A stretch of DNA of 64,000 nucleotides, taken from Dehalococcoidia bacterium (GTDB taxonomy: Bacteria; Chloroflexota; Dehalococcoidia; SpSt-223). Position 1 is the stretch's first letter, and every line of letters starts with the position of its first letter. The notes under the pieces were generated by a model. That model made no database searches and was not told where the DNA came from. It was given only the letters and a program-made list of their open reading frames with translations. A program made the position numbers and the translations under genes. The stretch is from assembly GCA_025054935.1 (NCBI GenBank), contig JANWZD010000015.1, forward strand, positions 31,880 through 95,879, written 5' to 3'. Below, in pieces: positions 54,500 through 63,873 of this stretch.

Positions 54500-54650
54500 A
54501 CGCTCCCTTGCAAAGCAGGACCGAGTGGCGGCGGACCGGCGACGGTCGGCGCTGCCCGGATACTGGCTGCGGCGTTGCTGGGTTCCCCGACCGTGACAGT
54601 CCGTCCAGACTTCACTTCGTCAGAAGGGAGCGAGAAGCGCAGGGGCGCTC

Positions 54651-55973
54651 CTATCGCGAGGCGACAGGGATGAACACACTCTCCGCCGCAGTCGGCGGAA
54701 GGCTGAGCGAGGGGGGCGGAATGGGAAGGTCCGTGCCCTGCGCTAGACCGAGCGGGGCATAGGGAGGCATGCCCGGGAAGACGTCGGCGAGGCGCGGGTT
54801 CTTCAGCCGGCGCATGATGATCTCGCCCAGCACTTGACGATAGTCGGTGGTGATCCGCAAATCTTGGCGCTCATCGAGCTGGTCTTCTGCTAACCCCGGC
54901 CAGGTGCCATAGACCTTGCCGCCATTAATCCCGCCGCCGAGGACGAGCATGACGTTGCCGTGGCCGTGGTCGGTGCCTTCGCTGCCGTTTTCGCGAACGC
55001 GCCGGCCGAACTCGCTCATCACGACGATCGTCAAGGAGTTGACGTAATTCGTCAGGTCGGTGTAGAAGGCGGTCAGTCCTTGAGACAAGGTGTCGACCAG
55101 CGCCGCAAATTGGCCTTGGCCGTCGTTGCCCTGATGTTCGTGGGTGTCCCAGCCGCCGAGGTCGACGGCGGCCACCTGAAGGCCGATCTGCAGTTTGATC
55201 AGCTGGGCGACGGCTTGGAGGGCGTCGCCGAACCCGTTGCCGGGATAGACCGCCCCGAACTGCGGGGTGTAGCTCGCGCCGGCGAAGGCGATCTGGTCGA
55301 TGATGTCGAGCGCCTGCGTTCCGGACTGCTGGATCCAGGTCGAGCCGTCGTACATCCGGCGCAAGGCCAGCCGCTGCGCTTCGACTTGACTCCACTCGCC
55401 CCAGTAGTCGAGGCCGCCCGTTCGGGGGACGGCGGCGACATGGAGCGCGCCGAGCAGCGACGTCGGCACGAGGTTGCTGGCGGCCAGAGCACGGATCTCG
55501 CCGGCGGTCCCAGCGGTGGAGCGGAGATGCCGCGTGAGCCAGCCGGTGCCGAGCGTCTTGTTGCCCGGGGTGCCGCGCTCCATCATCGCCATGGCGTCGA
55601 AATGCGAGCGGGTCGGGTCGGTCAGCCCGGTGGCGTGGACGATTGCGAGCTTGCCGGCTTGGTAGAGGGTGTGCAGCTCGTTGGCGGCAGGGTGCAGACC
55701 GAAGCGGCCATCGAGGTCGAGCGCCCCGTTCGGACGGCCGGGCGGACGCACCCGAATGTCGGGGCGATACTGGTAGTAGCGGTCTTCGAAATAGGGAATG
55801 CACAGGTTAAGACCGTCGAGCCCGCCGCGCAGAAAGATCGAAACGAGCACATCTGCCCCCGCAGAGGCGCTGCTTGGGGCGGCGAAGACGAGGTCGGTCA
55901 GCCGCGCCCCGCTCATTGCCGCGATCGCCGCGCTGCAGCCGGCCAAGAAGGTGCGTCGGGAAAGCGACGACAT
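54651..55973 (-). CDS. DUF1501 protein, Tat-secreted (copy B)
   Basis: 440 residues from ATG 55973, chosen because GGGAG lies before it; ATG 55988 overlaps the DUF1800 stop (ATGA) and is equally possible. LSRRTFLAGCSAAIAAMSG is a twin-arginine signal. Shared DUF1501 marks: ADVLVSIFLRGGLDGLNLCI, TRSHFDAMAMMERGTPGNKT, VDLGGWDTHEHQG, IVVMSEFGRRVRENGSEGTD and NPRLADVFPGMPPYAPLGL. The C-terminus is ESVFIPVASR. Close relative of copy A; the pair has probably been duplicated as a unit. Confidence 0.92.
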   Translation of the reverse strand: MSSLSRRTFLAGCSAAIAAMSGARLTDLVFAAPSSASAGADVLVSIFLRGGLDGLNLCIPYFEDRYYQYRPDIRVRPPGRPNGALDLDGRFGLHPAANELHTLYQAGKLAIVHATGLTDPTRSHFDAMAMMERGTPGNKTLGTGWLTRHLRSTAGTAGEIRALAASNLVPTSLLGALHVAAVPRTGGLDYWGEWSQVEAQRLALRRMYDGSTWIQQSGTQALDIIDQIAFAGASYTPQFGAVYPGNGFGDALQAVAQLIKLQIGLQVAAVDLGGWDTHEHQGNDGQGQFAALVDTLSQGLTAFYTDLTNYVNSLTIVVMSEFGRRVRENGSEGTDHGHGNVMLVLGGGINGGKVYGTWPGLAEDQLDERQDLRITTDYRQVLGEIIMRRLKNPRLADVFPGMPPYAPLGLAQGTDLPIPPPSLSLPPTAAESVFIPVASR

Positions 55974-55984
55974 CGGGGCTCCCT

Positions 55985-57553
55985 TCATCGCAGCTGTGCT
56001 GCGGGCATCTGGAAAATGAGCGCGACAAGGGCGCTCGTTCGGTCAGCAACATCCTCGGCAGGAAGAGGGAAGTTCGGGTTCCGGCCGCGAGCGAGGAAAT
56101 CAATGATCGGCTGCAGCTCGGCGGCGGGGGGTGTGTAGCCGAGCAGGCGGTTGGTCCAGAACGCGACGAGCGCGGTCGGCCGCGTGTCGCGCGGCGTGAC
56201 GGCGAGGAGGTCCATCGTCGTCCCCTCTATGCTCCCGCAGCAGAGGGCGTTGATCAGGTTCCACCGGCGAATCAGCTGGGCGCTGCTCGTCCACGCCTCT
56301 CGGGTGTCGGGATAGCCGTCGGGCGGTCCCCACTCGAAGAGGCGCTGGCCGGTCAAGCCGTAGTTCCAATCGAAGCTGTCGGTCCACCGCCAGTCCGCCT
56401 CCGTGGCGCGCAGCACGGCGACGATCGATTCGAACGGCCGCTTCACTTTCTCGCCCCAAATCTCGGTGAAGTCGGGGTGGGTGAGAAGGGCCCGATAGGT
56501 GCGGCGGAGCTGGTCGTCGGCGTTGCGGTGGGCCGTGAAGGCGGCTACGCCGGCCTCGATCAGGCGCTTCGAGGGGCGGTCGGAGACGAGACGGCGGGCG
56601 AGGCGAGTGACGACATTCCGCGCCGTCGCCGGATGCTCGGCCAGCCGGTCGAGCACGGTTCGCCCGTCGGTGAGGGCGCTCTGGTTCTGCTGAATGAACG
56701 CGTTCAGGACGTATTTCTGGCCGATGTCATGCTCGCCTTCGTAGACGATCGACCGACCGGTGTCGCCAATCTGGGGGTTCCAGGGGTTGTCGGCCACCAT
56801 CCAGCCGGTGAAACAGCGGGCGGCATCGTACACGTCGGCGTCGCGGTAGCCGGGATAGACGATCTTGGGGTCAGAGGGCGCGATGCCCGGGATATAGGCG
56901 GCGACCCCCATCGTGTGCAGTTCGAACAACTCGCGCGCGTAGTTCTCGTTGGTGCCGCTCTTGCGGTTGTACTGGTTGTCGAGGTAGTAGAGCATCGGCC
57001 CGCTGAGCGCCATCTCTTCGAGAAACTGGCGGAAATTGCCGAAAACATTCCGCCGGATTCGACGGTCGTGGTCCGGCCAGAGAAAATGTCCCGGATAGTG
57101 CGGGCCGTAGACATTGAAATGGTTGTGCCAGTGGTCGACGAGTACTTCCTGCAGCTGGGCCCGCGCGTAGATCGCGCGCAGAAAGGTGTTCAGCCGCACC
57201 TGCCGAAAGGCCGCTTGCTGGGCAGTGTAGTTCTGCAGTGAGCGGCGGGCCCACAGCGTTTCGACCGGCGCGTCCAGCAGGCTGAGATCGAAAGCGGCGG
57301 CTTTCTGCCGATAGAGGCTCTCGTCGATTGTCTCGGGATGCAGCTGCTCCTCGATGTAGGCAGCAATTCCCATCGCTCGCACGCGCTCGACATCGCCGGG
57401 GCGCGGCCCGAAAGCGATGCGGTTGAGGACGATTACCTCAACGGGCGGCTTCGCCGGCGCGGGCGCCTGCCCGAGTTTCTGATATCCCTCACGGCGGGGA
57501 GGGCGGTCTTCGGGCAGAAGGGGGAGCGGAGCGCGATTGTTGCTGCGTGACAC
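55985..57553 (-). CDS. DUF1800 protein (copy B)
   Basis: About 522 residues from GTG 57553, preceded by GAGGT; TTG 57574 is an alternative. Marks shared with copy A: VLNRIAFGPRPGDVERVRAM, AYIEEQLHPETID, VLVDHWHNHFNVYGPHYPGH, RRIRRNVFGNFRQFLEEMAL, TNENYARELFELHTMGVAAY, DVYDAARCFTGWMV and ATARNVVTRLARRLVSD. First gene of the run DUF1800-DUF1501-DUF1800-DUF1501, all on the minus strand. Function unknown. Confidence 0.9.
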   Translation of the reverse strand: MSRSNNRAPLPLLPEDRPPRREGYQKLGQAPAPAKPPVEVIVLNRIAFGPRPGDVERVRAMGIAAYIEEQLHPETIDESLYRQKAAAFDLSLLDAPVETLWARRSLQNYTAQQAAFRQVRLNTFLRAIYARAQLQEVLVDHWHNHFNVYGPHYPGHFLWPDHDRRIRRNVFGNFRQFLEEMALSGPMLYYLDNQYNRKSGTNENYARELFELHTMGVAAYIPGIAPSDPKIVYPGYRDADVYDAARCFTGWMVADNPWNPQIGDTGRSIVYEGEHDIGQKYVLNAFIQQNQSALTDGRTVLDRLAEHPATARNVVTRLARRLVSDRPSKRLIEAGVAAFTAHRNADDQLRRTYRALLTHPDFTEIWGEKVKRPFESIVAVLRATEADWRWTDSFDWNYGLTGQRLFEWGPPDGYPDTREAWTSSAQLIRRWNLINALCCGSIEGTTMDLLAVTPRDTRPTALVAFWTNRLLGYTPPAAELQPIIDFLARGRNPNFPLPAEDVADRTSALVALIFQMPAAQLR

Positions 57554-57697
57554 GCTTACCTCAATCAACGCCAAGGAGAGATTCCGCTCCGTCCGAGCGG
57601 AGCGCGTCGTCCCGGCCGGCGCGCTCCGCTCGGCGGAAGCGATGCGGGCGAGCCTCGCGTCGCCCCCCTACGGTAGCAGATGTAGCGCTGACAGTCG

Positions 57698-60469
57698 TTA
57701 GCCCGTTTGGGCTGGCCCGGGGCTCCCGACGGCGGCGGGGACGAAGCGGCGTCCGCCCGAGCCGGGGCGGTCCGGCCGGGGGCGCCGGATCAGCTTGTGG
57801 ATCTCCATCGCCACAATGATCGTCGCAGCCACCGGGATGATGCGGAGCCAAGCGTCGAGCGAGATCGGCTCAACCCGCAGCACGAACTGGGTAGGGGGGA
57901 AGTAGAGCGCAGCGATGTGGATGAGCAGCGCTGCGGTTGTGGCGATGAACAGGAACGGATTAGAGAAGGGGCTTTTCTGAAAGACAGAGAGCCGTTCCGA
58001 GCGCGAGTTGCCGACTTGGAACATCTGGAAGATCACCATCGTTGTCAAGGCGACCGTCTGGGCTTGGGTGAGAGAGCCGCTCTGGTTCAGTTCCCACCAA
58101 AACATGGCCAGCGTTCCGATGCCCATCACGATCCCTGCCACGATGGTCCGCTCCCAAAGAGTTCGCGAGAGCAGGCCTTCGGTGCGCGGGCGCGGCCGCC
58201 GCCTGAGCACTCCGCGCTCTCCCGGCTCGAAAGCGAGCGCCACGTCTTGCAGACCGTTTGTGACGACGTTCAGCCAGATCAGTTGGGTTGGCAGGAAGGG
58301 GATCGGCCAGCGCAGCGTCAGCGCGGTCAGAATGGCGAGGACAGTTGCGGCGCCGGTGGAGACGAGGAAGAAGGTGACATTGCGAAGGTTGTCGAACGTG
58401 ATCCGGCCCTCTTCGACGGCCGCGACGATGCTGACGAAGTTGTCGTCGGCGAGGATCATGCTCGATGCCTCGCGGGCGACATCGGTGCCGCTTTTGCCCA
58501 TCGCGATGCCGATGTCGGCAGCGCGCAGGGCTGGGGCGTCGTTGACGCCGTCGCCGGTGACCGCCACGACCTCGCCGCGGCGGCGCAGCGCCTGCACGAT
58601 GCGCAGCTTCTGGTCCGGTGAGACCCGCGCAAAGATGGAGGCGCGGCGGACGACTTCGTCGAGCTCCGCGTCGCTCATCGCCGCAAGCTGAGTGCCGGTG
58701 ACGACCAGCGCGTCGCGGCCAGCGAGCCCAAGCTGAGCGCCGATGGCGCGCGCAGTGACAGCGTGGTCGCCTGTAATCATGATGACGCGGATGCCGGCGT
58801 CGCGGCAGTTGGCGATCGCCTCGCGGACGCCAGGGCGTGGAGGGTCCATCATCCCGGCGAGCCCGAGGAAGTGCAGACCGCGCAACTCGGGCAGGGGCAT
58901 CTCGGTCGGCGGGGGGTGAGGGAGCCGAACCGAGGCGAAGCCGAGCACGCGCAGCCCGTCGGCGGCCATTGCATCGAGCGCGGCATGGACTTCACCAAGG
59001 TCGAGCGGCGCAAGGCCGTCGTCGCGCGCTTGCGCGTCGCACATCGCGAGGATGCGCTCGGGCGCTCCTTTGACAAACAGCCATGCTGCGCCGTCGTGCA
59101 GTCGCACGCTCGCCGAATACTGGCGCTCGGGCTCGAACGGCAAGTCGGTCAGCAGGTCATAGCGATCGCGCACTTGCTCGGGTTCGAGCCCGAGCCGAGC
59201 GGCGGCGACGAGCAGCGCCGCTTCGGTGGGGTCCCCTTGGGTCGCGAAGCCGTCGTGGGTGCGATAGACCTCTGCTTCGTTGGTCAGGATCGCGGTTATC
59301 AGCAGTTGCGCTACCGTCGGCTGCTCGACGAGGGGAGTTGGAATGCCGTCTGCCAGCAGTTCGCCCGTCAGGTTCTCGCCGGCGGCCACTTGGAAGTGCC
59401 GCCCGTTCGCCCAAATCTGCTGGACCGTCATCCGGTTCTCGGTGAGAGTGCCGGTCTTGTCGGAGCCGATGACCGTGGTGCTGCCGAGGGTCTCCACCGC
59501 AGGCAGCCGACGAATAATGGCGTTCCGGCGCGCCATCCGCTGCACCCCGAGAGCAAGGGTGATGGTAAAGGCGATCGGCAGCCCCTCGGGGATCGAAGCG
59601 ACCGCCAGCGCGACGGCGACGAGGAACATGTCGGTCGGCGACTCGCCAAGCAGAACGCCGATGACAAACGCGATCGCTGCAGCAATGCCGACCGCAATGC
59701 CGATGACGCGACTGAACCGCTTCAGGCGGATCTCGAGCGGGTTGGCTGTTGTGCCGGTATCGCGCAGGCTCGCCGCAATCGCGCCGAGCTGGGTCCGCTC
59801 GCCAGTCGCGACGACATAGCCGCGCCCGCGTCCCGAGACAACGATCGTGCCCAGATAAGCAAGATTAGTGCGGTCGGTCGCCGGCACCTCCGCCGCCAAG
59901 ACCCCCGCCTGCTTGGCGACCGGGATCGACTCTCCGGTCAGGAGCGATTCGTCAATCTGGAGGGCGGTTGTCGAGGTGAGGCGCAGATCGGCCGGAACGC
60001 GCATGCCCGACTCCAGCAGCACGACGTCCCCGGGAACGAGGTCGACGCTTTCGATATCGCGTTCCTGACCGTTCCGGACCACCCGAGCGTGAGGCGTCAG
60101 CAGGCGCATCAGCGCCCGCGCGGCGCGCTCGGCACGGCGCTCTTGGATGAAGCCGACCGTGGCGTTAATGACGAGGACTGCCGCGATCACGGCGGTATCG
60201 ACGTATTTGCCGAGCACAATGGTCGCGACGCCGGCCGCCATCAGGATGAGAACGAGCGGGCTGCGGAACTGATGGAGGATGAGTTCGAGATCGCTCGGCG
60301 GCGGCGCTTCTGGCAGCTGGTTTGGCCCATACCGCGCCAGGCGAGCCGCAACGCTCTCGGGCGAGAGCCCATGCTCGCTGGTGCTCAGGAGCTCGGCGAC
60401 TGCTTCGGACGGGAGGGCGTGCCAGTCTGCCGCGGGATAGTCCTGGGCAATGGCCGATCGTTCAGCCAC
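57698..60469 (-). CDS. Cation-transporting P-type ATPase, P2 type (Ca2+/PMR1/PacL-like)
   Basis: 923 residues from GTG 60469. The N-terminal cation-ATPase domain is WHALPSEAVAELLSTSEHGL, then YGPNQLPE. The actuator loop is LLTGESIPV with TGES at 178-181. The ion-site helix carries PEGLP at 294-298 (IPEGLPIAFTITLALGVQRM), and the phosphorylated aspartate is D337 in SDKTGTLTENRMTVQ. The nucleotide domain has FVKGAPERIL, and the hinge has MITGDHAVTARAIG and VAVTGDGVNDAPALRAADIG. The last six helices end near residue 895. PEGLP rather than a CPC motif points to Ca2+, Mn2+ or monovalent ions, not heavy metals. It is divergent from a UspA gene. Confidence 0.94.
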   Translation of the reverse strand: MAERSAIAQDYPAADWHALPSEAVAELLSTSEHGLSPESVAARLARYGPNQLPEAPPPSDLELILHQFRSPLVLILMAAGVATIVLGKYVDTAVIAAVLVINATVGFIQERRAERAARALMRLLTPHARVVRNGQERDIESVDLVPGDVVLLESGMRVPADLRLTSTTALQIDESLLTGESIPVAKQAGVLAAEVPATDRTNLAYLGTIVVSGRGRGYVVATGERTQLGAIAASLRDTGTTANPLEIRLKRFSRVIGIAVGIAAAIAFVIGVLLGESPTDMFLVAVALAVASIPEGLPIAFTITLALGVQRMARRNAIIRRLPAVETLGSTTVIGSDKTGTLTENRMTVQQIWANGRHFQVAAGENLTGELLADGIPTPLVEQPTVAQLLITAILTNEAEVYRTHDGFATQGDPTEAALLVAAARLGLEPEQVRDRYDLLTDLPFEPERQYSASVRLHDGAAWLFVKGAPERILAMCDAQARDDGLAPLDLGEVHAALDAMAADGLRVLGFASVRLPHPPPTEMPLPELRGLHFLGLAGMMDPPRPGVREAIANCRDAGIRVIMITGDHAVTARAIGAQLGLAGRDALVVTGTQLAAMSDAELDEVVRRASIFARVSPDQKLRIVQALRRRGEVVAVTGDGVNDAPALRAADIGIAMGKSGTDVAREASSMILADDNFVSIVAAVEEGRITFDNLRNVTFFLVSTGAATVLAILTALTLRWPIPFLPTQLIWLNVVTNGLQDVALAFEPGERGVLRRRPRPRTEGLLSRTLWERTIVAGIVMGIGTLAMFWWELNQSGSLTQAQTVALTTMVIFQMFQVGNSRSERLSVFQKSPFSNPFLFIATTAALLIHIAALYFPPTQFVLRVEPISLDAWLRIIPVAATIIVAMEIHKLIRRPRPDRPGSGGRRFVPAAVGSPGPAQTG

Positions 60470-60754
60470 GGCATGCTCGCAGGTGGCGCAGGGGCAGTGA
60501 CGAGCGCGAGGGCATAGAATTCATTCTCCGAAGAAGGTGCAGCAGTGGGAGGGCCATCTGGGCAGTTCGCGAGTGGCCATTCGGCCGCATCAACCGCGCG
60601 CAAGACGAGCCGTTCGCTTCCTCCGCCTCGTCCACATGGCCCCTCCACCGTTTCTTTGGGTCATGCGAAAAGTATGCCGGCGCCGCAGCATCTGCGCAAC
60701 GTCGCGCAGGCTCCTGTCTGACAGGGCTGCGGCGCGCTGGCAGAGGAGTGGATG

Positions 60755-61243
60755 ATGCCGCGCGCCCCGCTCCTAGTGCTGGTCCCGCTCGACGGCTCTC
60801 CCCTTGCGGAACTGGCGCTTCCGCACGCTGCCCTCTTGGCAAAGCGGCTGCCGAGCCGGCTCCTGCTGCTGCGGGTGAATCCGGAGATTGGCGGCGGCCT
60901 CGACCCCTACACGATGCGGCGGCTCGCGGAAGAGGACGGCGCGGTAGCGCGCGCGTATCTCGCCGAGCAGCAGCGCAAGCTGGCCGAGATCGGGGTCGGT
61001 GCGGAGGGGGTCGTCCGCGTCGGCGAGCCAGTATCGGCAATCAGCGACGTGATCCGGGAGCGCGGCGTCGCCTTTGTGGTTATGACGACGCACGGTCGAA
61101 GCGGGCTCCAGCGCGCCTTCTTCGGCAGCGTTGCCGACCGGCTGCTGCGGGAGTCGCCCGTACCAGTGATGGTGGTTCGGCCTGGTCAGCCCCTGCCGGC
61201 ACGGTATGCGCATCTTGCAACGCAAGTTGTCGAGCGTCCCTAA
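60755..61243 (+). CDS. Universal stress protein (UspA family)
   Basis: 162 residues from ATG 60755, the second of two adjacent ATGs, 6 nt after GAGGAG. The fold is LLVLVPLDGSPLAELALPHA, a helical middle, VVRVGEPVSAISDVIRERGV, then FVVMTTHGRSGLQRAFFGSV with GSVADRLLRESPVPVMVVRP. The G-x2-G-x9-G(S/T) ATP loop is represented by THGRSGLQRAFFGSVADRLL, so it probably binds ATP. Role: stress adaptation in general terms only. Divergent from the P-type ATPase across 285 bases in which I see no gene. Confidence 0.9.
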   Translation: MPRAPLLVLVPLDGSPLAELALPHAALLAKRLPSRLLLLRVNPEIGGGLDPYTMRRLAEEDGAVARAYLAEQQRKLAEIGVGAEGVVRVGEPVSAISDVIRERGVAFVVMTTHGRSGLQRAFFGSVADRLLRESPVPVMVVRPGQPLPARYAHLATQVVERP

Positions 61244-61256
61244 CGGCTGAACGGGG

Positions 61257-62123
61257 TTAAGGGATGTCCTCATCGTGAGGAGGGACAACGTCTCCCCATT
61301 TCGGCCCGTAATACTCGCGGATGCGCCAGGCGCGTCCGTCTTTCATCTTGATGACGAGGAAGAGGGTGCTTTGGTCGACACTGCCTGCGGCGACCGATCG
61401 GGTGTGGCAGGCAAAGCCGCCGCTGTCGCCCCCGACCGCTGCCCGATCGAGCTGGATCGCGATCCCGTTTTCGGTGCGCGCGGCGCGGCGAAGGATGAGG
61501 TCGCGAATGGCCTCTTTGCCGGTATAGGCGCCGCCGGCAATCTCCTCGCGAGCGGGGAAATAGAGCACGGCGTCATCCGCAAGCCGGTCGAGAAACGCCT
61601 CGAGCGCTCCTGGCTGGGCGCCGAGCGCGCCCAGATAGCGTTCGGCGACGGCGCGGACATCGTCCAGCGTAGTCGGCGGTGCTTGGGAGGGCGGCGGCTC
61701 ATCGGCGGGCGGGATCGTGTCCCAGCGCAGCCCAAAGTGCTCGCGGTAGCGGAACAGCTTGCCGTCACGCATCTTGAAACTGATGACCACGCAGCCGCGA
61801 TAGTGCGCCCCGTCGCGGGTCACCGCTTCGTCGTGGAACTGGAAGGCGACCGTGTCGCCGGCAACGAATTCGTTATCGAGCGTGATGAATAAGCCGGTGT
61901 TGTAGACCGTCCGGACGAAGGAGAACAGCTCCCTAATCTCGTCGCCGCGATAGGCCCCTTTGCTGAGATTTGGTCCCTGCGGAAAGTAGAGCACCATCTC
62001 GGGATGCATCTCCGCGATAAAGCGGTCGAGGGCGGCGCGGTCGCCGGCGAGCCCCGCTTGGAAGGTGGCAAAGGCAGCGCGGGCAGCGGCGAGGGTCGGG
62101 TTGTCGGTAGGCGCAGCGAGCAT
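61257..62123 (-). CDS. Tandem NTF2-like (SnoaL-type) protein
   Basis: 288 residues, ATG 62123 with CAGGAG upstream. Two SnoaL-like domains are fused. Domain one (about 12-135) has DRAALDRFIAEMHPEMVLYF, then GDEIRELFSFV and the strand VAFQFHDEAVTRDGAHYRGC, ending FRYREHFGLRW. Domain two (about 155-280) repeats the plan: GALEAFLDRLADDAVLYFPA, GKEAIRDLILRR, GFACHTRSVAAGSVDQSTLF, WRIREYYGPKWGD. Such alpha+beta barrels are ketosteroid-isomerase-like binders or enzymes of small polar substrates. No activity can be assigned. It is downstream of the cyclophilin gene, with a TACAAT that may be its own -10 at 62158-62153. Confidence 0.85.
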   Translation of the reverse strand: MLAAPTDNPTLAAARAAFATFQAGLAGDRAALDRFIAEMHPEMVLYFPQGPNLSKGAYRGDEIRELFSFVRTVYNTGLFITLDNEFVAGDTVAFQFHDEAVTRDGAHYRGCVVISFKMRDGKLFRYREHFGLRWDTIPPADEPPPSQAPPTTLDDVRAVAERYLGALGAQPGALEAFLDRLADDAVLYFPAREEIAGGAYTGKEAIRDLILRRAARTENGIAIQLDRAAVGGDSGGFACHTRSVAAGSVDQSTLFLVIKMKDGRAWRIREYYGPKWGDVVPPHDEDIP

Positions 62124-62165
62124 CGGCCTAGCTCCTGAGAGAAGGTGCTCCCATTGTACGCGGGA

Positions 62166-62747
62166 CTACGATCGCTCGCTGATCGTCACCTTTGTCATCC
62201 GGTCGCCCGGTACGATCCGGTCGACAACGTCCATTCCTTCGACGACCTTCCCAAAGAGGTTGTACTGCTTCGGCAGCGGCGTGTCGCGCTTCAGGATGAA
62301 GAACTGGCTGCCGTTCGTGTTGGGGCCGGCGTTTGCCATCGCCACCACGCCGCGGAGATATTCGCCTCTCACTGGCTCATCCTCGAAGCGATAGCCGGGT
62401 CCTCCGGTCCCATTGCCGAGCGGGTCGCCCCCTTGGATCACCCACGACTCGACGCGATGGAAGGTGAGGCCGTCGTAAAAGCCGTCGCGGGCGAGAGTCA
62501 CAAAGTTGTTCACCGTCTTCGGCGCGTCCTTCGGATACAGTTCGAGCACGATCCGCCCCTTTGTCGTTTCGAGCGTGGCGCGGTAGATCTTGTTCTGGTC
62601 GATCGTCATCGGCGGCGGCGCGGTATACGTTTTCCGGCCGCTGGTCGATTGGGACGGGGCAGGGGCGCTGCCGGTTGTGGCTGCCGGCTGGCACGCGAGG
62701 GCGAGGAGGGCGGTTGCCGCGATAATGACGACACGAGGCGCAGCCAT
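62166..62747 (-). CDS. Cyclophilin-type peptidyl-prolyl isomerase, lipoprotein
   Basis: 193 residues from ATG 62747, with AGGAG 6 nt upstream. AAPRVVIIAATALLALAC at the N-terminus is a lipoprotein signal (Cys19), followed by a Ser/Thr/Pro spacer. The cyclophilin domain (about 50-190) has TTKGRIVLELYPKDAPKTVN, TFHRVESWVIQGGDPLGNGT, GVVAMANAGPNTNGSQFFIL and YNLFGKVVEGMDVVDRI. The active-site residues R (FHRV), F and Q (GSQFFI) are present. It should work on exported proteins outside the membrane. Next gene downstream is the NTF2-like protein. Confidence 0.94.
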   Translation of the reverse strand: MAAPRVVIIAATALLALACQPAATTGSAPAPSQSTSGRKTYTAPPPMTIDQNKIYRATLETTKGRIVLELYPKDAPKTVNNFVTLARDGFYDGLTFHRVESWVIQGGDPLGNGTGGPGYRFEDEPVRGEYLRGVVAMANAGPNTNGSQFFILKRDTPLPKQYNLFGKVVEGMDVVDRIVPGDRMTKVTISERS

Positions 62748-62793
62748 AGAGATCTCCTGACACGGCAGTGAGGCGCCGCGACTGTGCGCAGAA

Positions 62794-62802
62794 TGGTAGA
62801 GT
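62794..62802 (+). promoter_or_regulatory. Weak extended -10 candidate before the VOC protein gene
   Basis: TGG-TAGAGT: TGn extension and a four-of-six hexamer, 41 nt before the ATG at 62844. No -35 seen. Confidence 0.25.
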
Positions 62803-62843
62803 GTCGCCCGAAGCGAGAAGCAACCGATGCCCGGGGGGACGCC

Positions 62844-63818
62844 ATGATCAGCGGGATCTATGAGAACTGCATCGCGACGACGAACCTCGCAGAAGCGCTG
62901 CGCTACTGGCACGAGTTCGGCTACGAGCCAATCGCAGAAGGGGCGATCTCAGCCGAGGCGGCCGGAACGCTCTACGGCCATGCCAGCGGGCTGCGCTCCG
63001 TGCGGCTCCAAAACGGCGGCGTGACAACCCACGGGCTGCTGCGGCTGTTTGTCTGGGATGAACTGCGGGATGACGGGCTGGGGCGCGTCCCGCCGCTGAC
63101 CGTGGGAGGGCGCTGGTTCATTCAAAACTGCGCCGATATCTGGCTGATCAAGGATGCGTTCGATGATCTCGCTCACTGGGGCGAGCCGTACACCGTTACG
63201 ACGCCTGCGCGCGCGCAGATGCGCTTTCCCGATCCAGCCAACACGCGGCCCTCGATCGTCAACCGCCGGATCGGCGTGCGCGAGCTGATGGTGCTAGGCG
63301 AAGAGGTGCGGCAAGCGTTCTTCCAGCGCTACGGCTATGTCCGCGAAGGCTACGGCACAATCAACATGGCTGCGCCGCTGAAGACAAGCGAAGCGACGCA
63401 CTCATCGTTCATCGTCAGCGATGACTCGCACGGCCGCTTCTATGTCGATGTTCTTGGGATGGTGAACACGAACCCGCTCCACGAGAGCACGGGCCGCAAT
63501 CCCGGCAATGCGGAGACCCTGATGATCGACCCCGACCAAGCGTTCACCATTCAGGGCTACATGGCGCCGGGAGCGTCCTGCGGGATGTTCCAGTTCTACA
63601 TGCCTCGCTGGAAGACCCCGGATCTCTCTGCTCGCTCGCGGCCCGGCTCGCGCGGGCTGACGCTCTCGACCTTCCGCGTCGATGACATCGCCGACTATCA
63701 CGCCAGAGTGCAGGCGAGCGCGGCCACCGCCGTCACCCCCATTGTGCGGAACGAGTTCGGCGAGGAGAGCTTCAGCTTCATTGCGCCGGACGGCGTGTTC
63801 TGGACGATCCTCGCCTAA
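62844..63818 (+). CDS. Double-VOC (glyoxalase/dioxygenase superfamily-like) protein
   Basis: 324 residues from ATG 62844, with GGGGGG before it; the longer frame is not supported. The first half begins IYENCIATTNLAEALRYWHE and GYEP, the usual opening of a VOC module, and ends near LTVGGRWFIQNCADIWLIKD. The second half starts RIGVRELMVLGEEVRQAFFQ, has SFIVSDDSHGRFYVDVLGMV, MFQFYMPRW and ends FIAPDGVFWTILA. These are two paired beta-alpha-beta3 modules, as in extradiol dioxygenases and glyoxalases. Metal ligands are not clear, so the activity is unknown. It is divergent from the cyclophilin gene. Confidence 0.75.
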   Translation: MISGIYENCIATTNLAEALRYWHEFGYEPIAEGAISAEAAGTLYGHASGLRSVRLQNGGVTTHGLLRLFVWDELRDDGLGRVPPLTVGGRWFIQNCADIWLIKDAFDDLAHWGEPYTVTTPARAQMRFPDPANTRPSIVNRRIGVRELMVLGEEVRQAFFQRYGYVREGYGTINMAAPLKTSEATHSSFIVSDDSHGRFYVDVLGMVNTNPLHESTGRNPGNAETLMIDPDQAFTIQGYMAPGASCGMFQFYMPRWKTPDLSARSRPGSRGLTLSTFRVDDIADYHARVQASAATAVTPIVRNEFGEESFSFIAPDGVFWTILA

Positions 63819-63873
63819 CGCCGTGCCGTGCTTCTCAGCGCGAGAGAGACGCTCACGGCCGGCGTCGTTGCGA

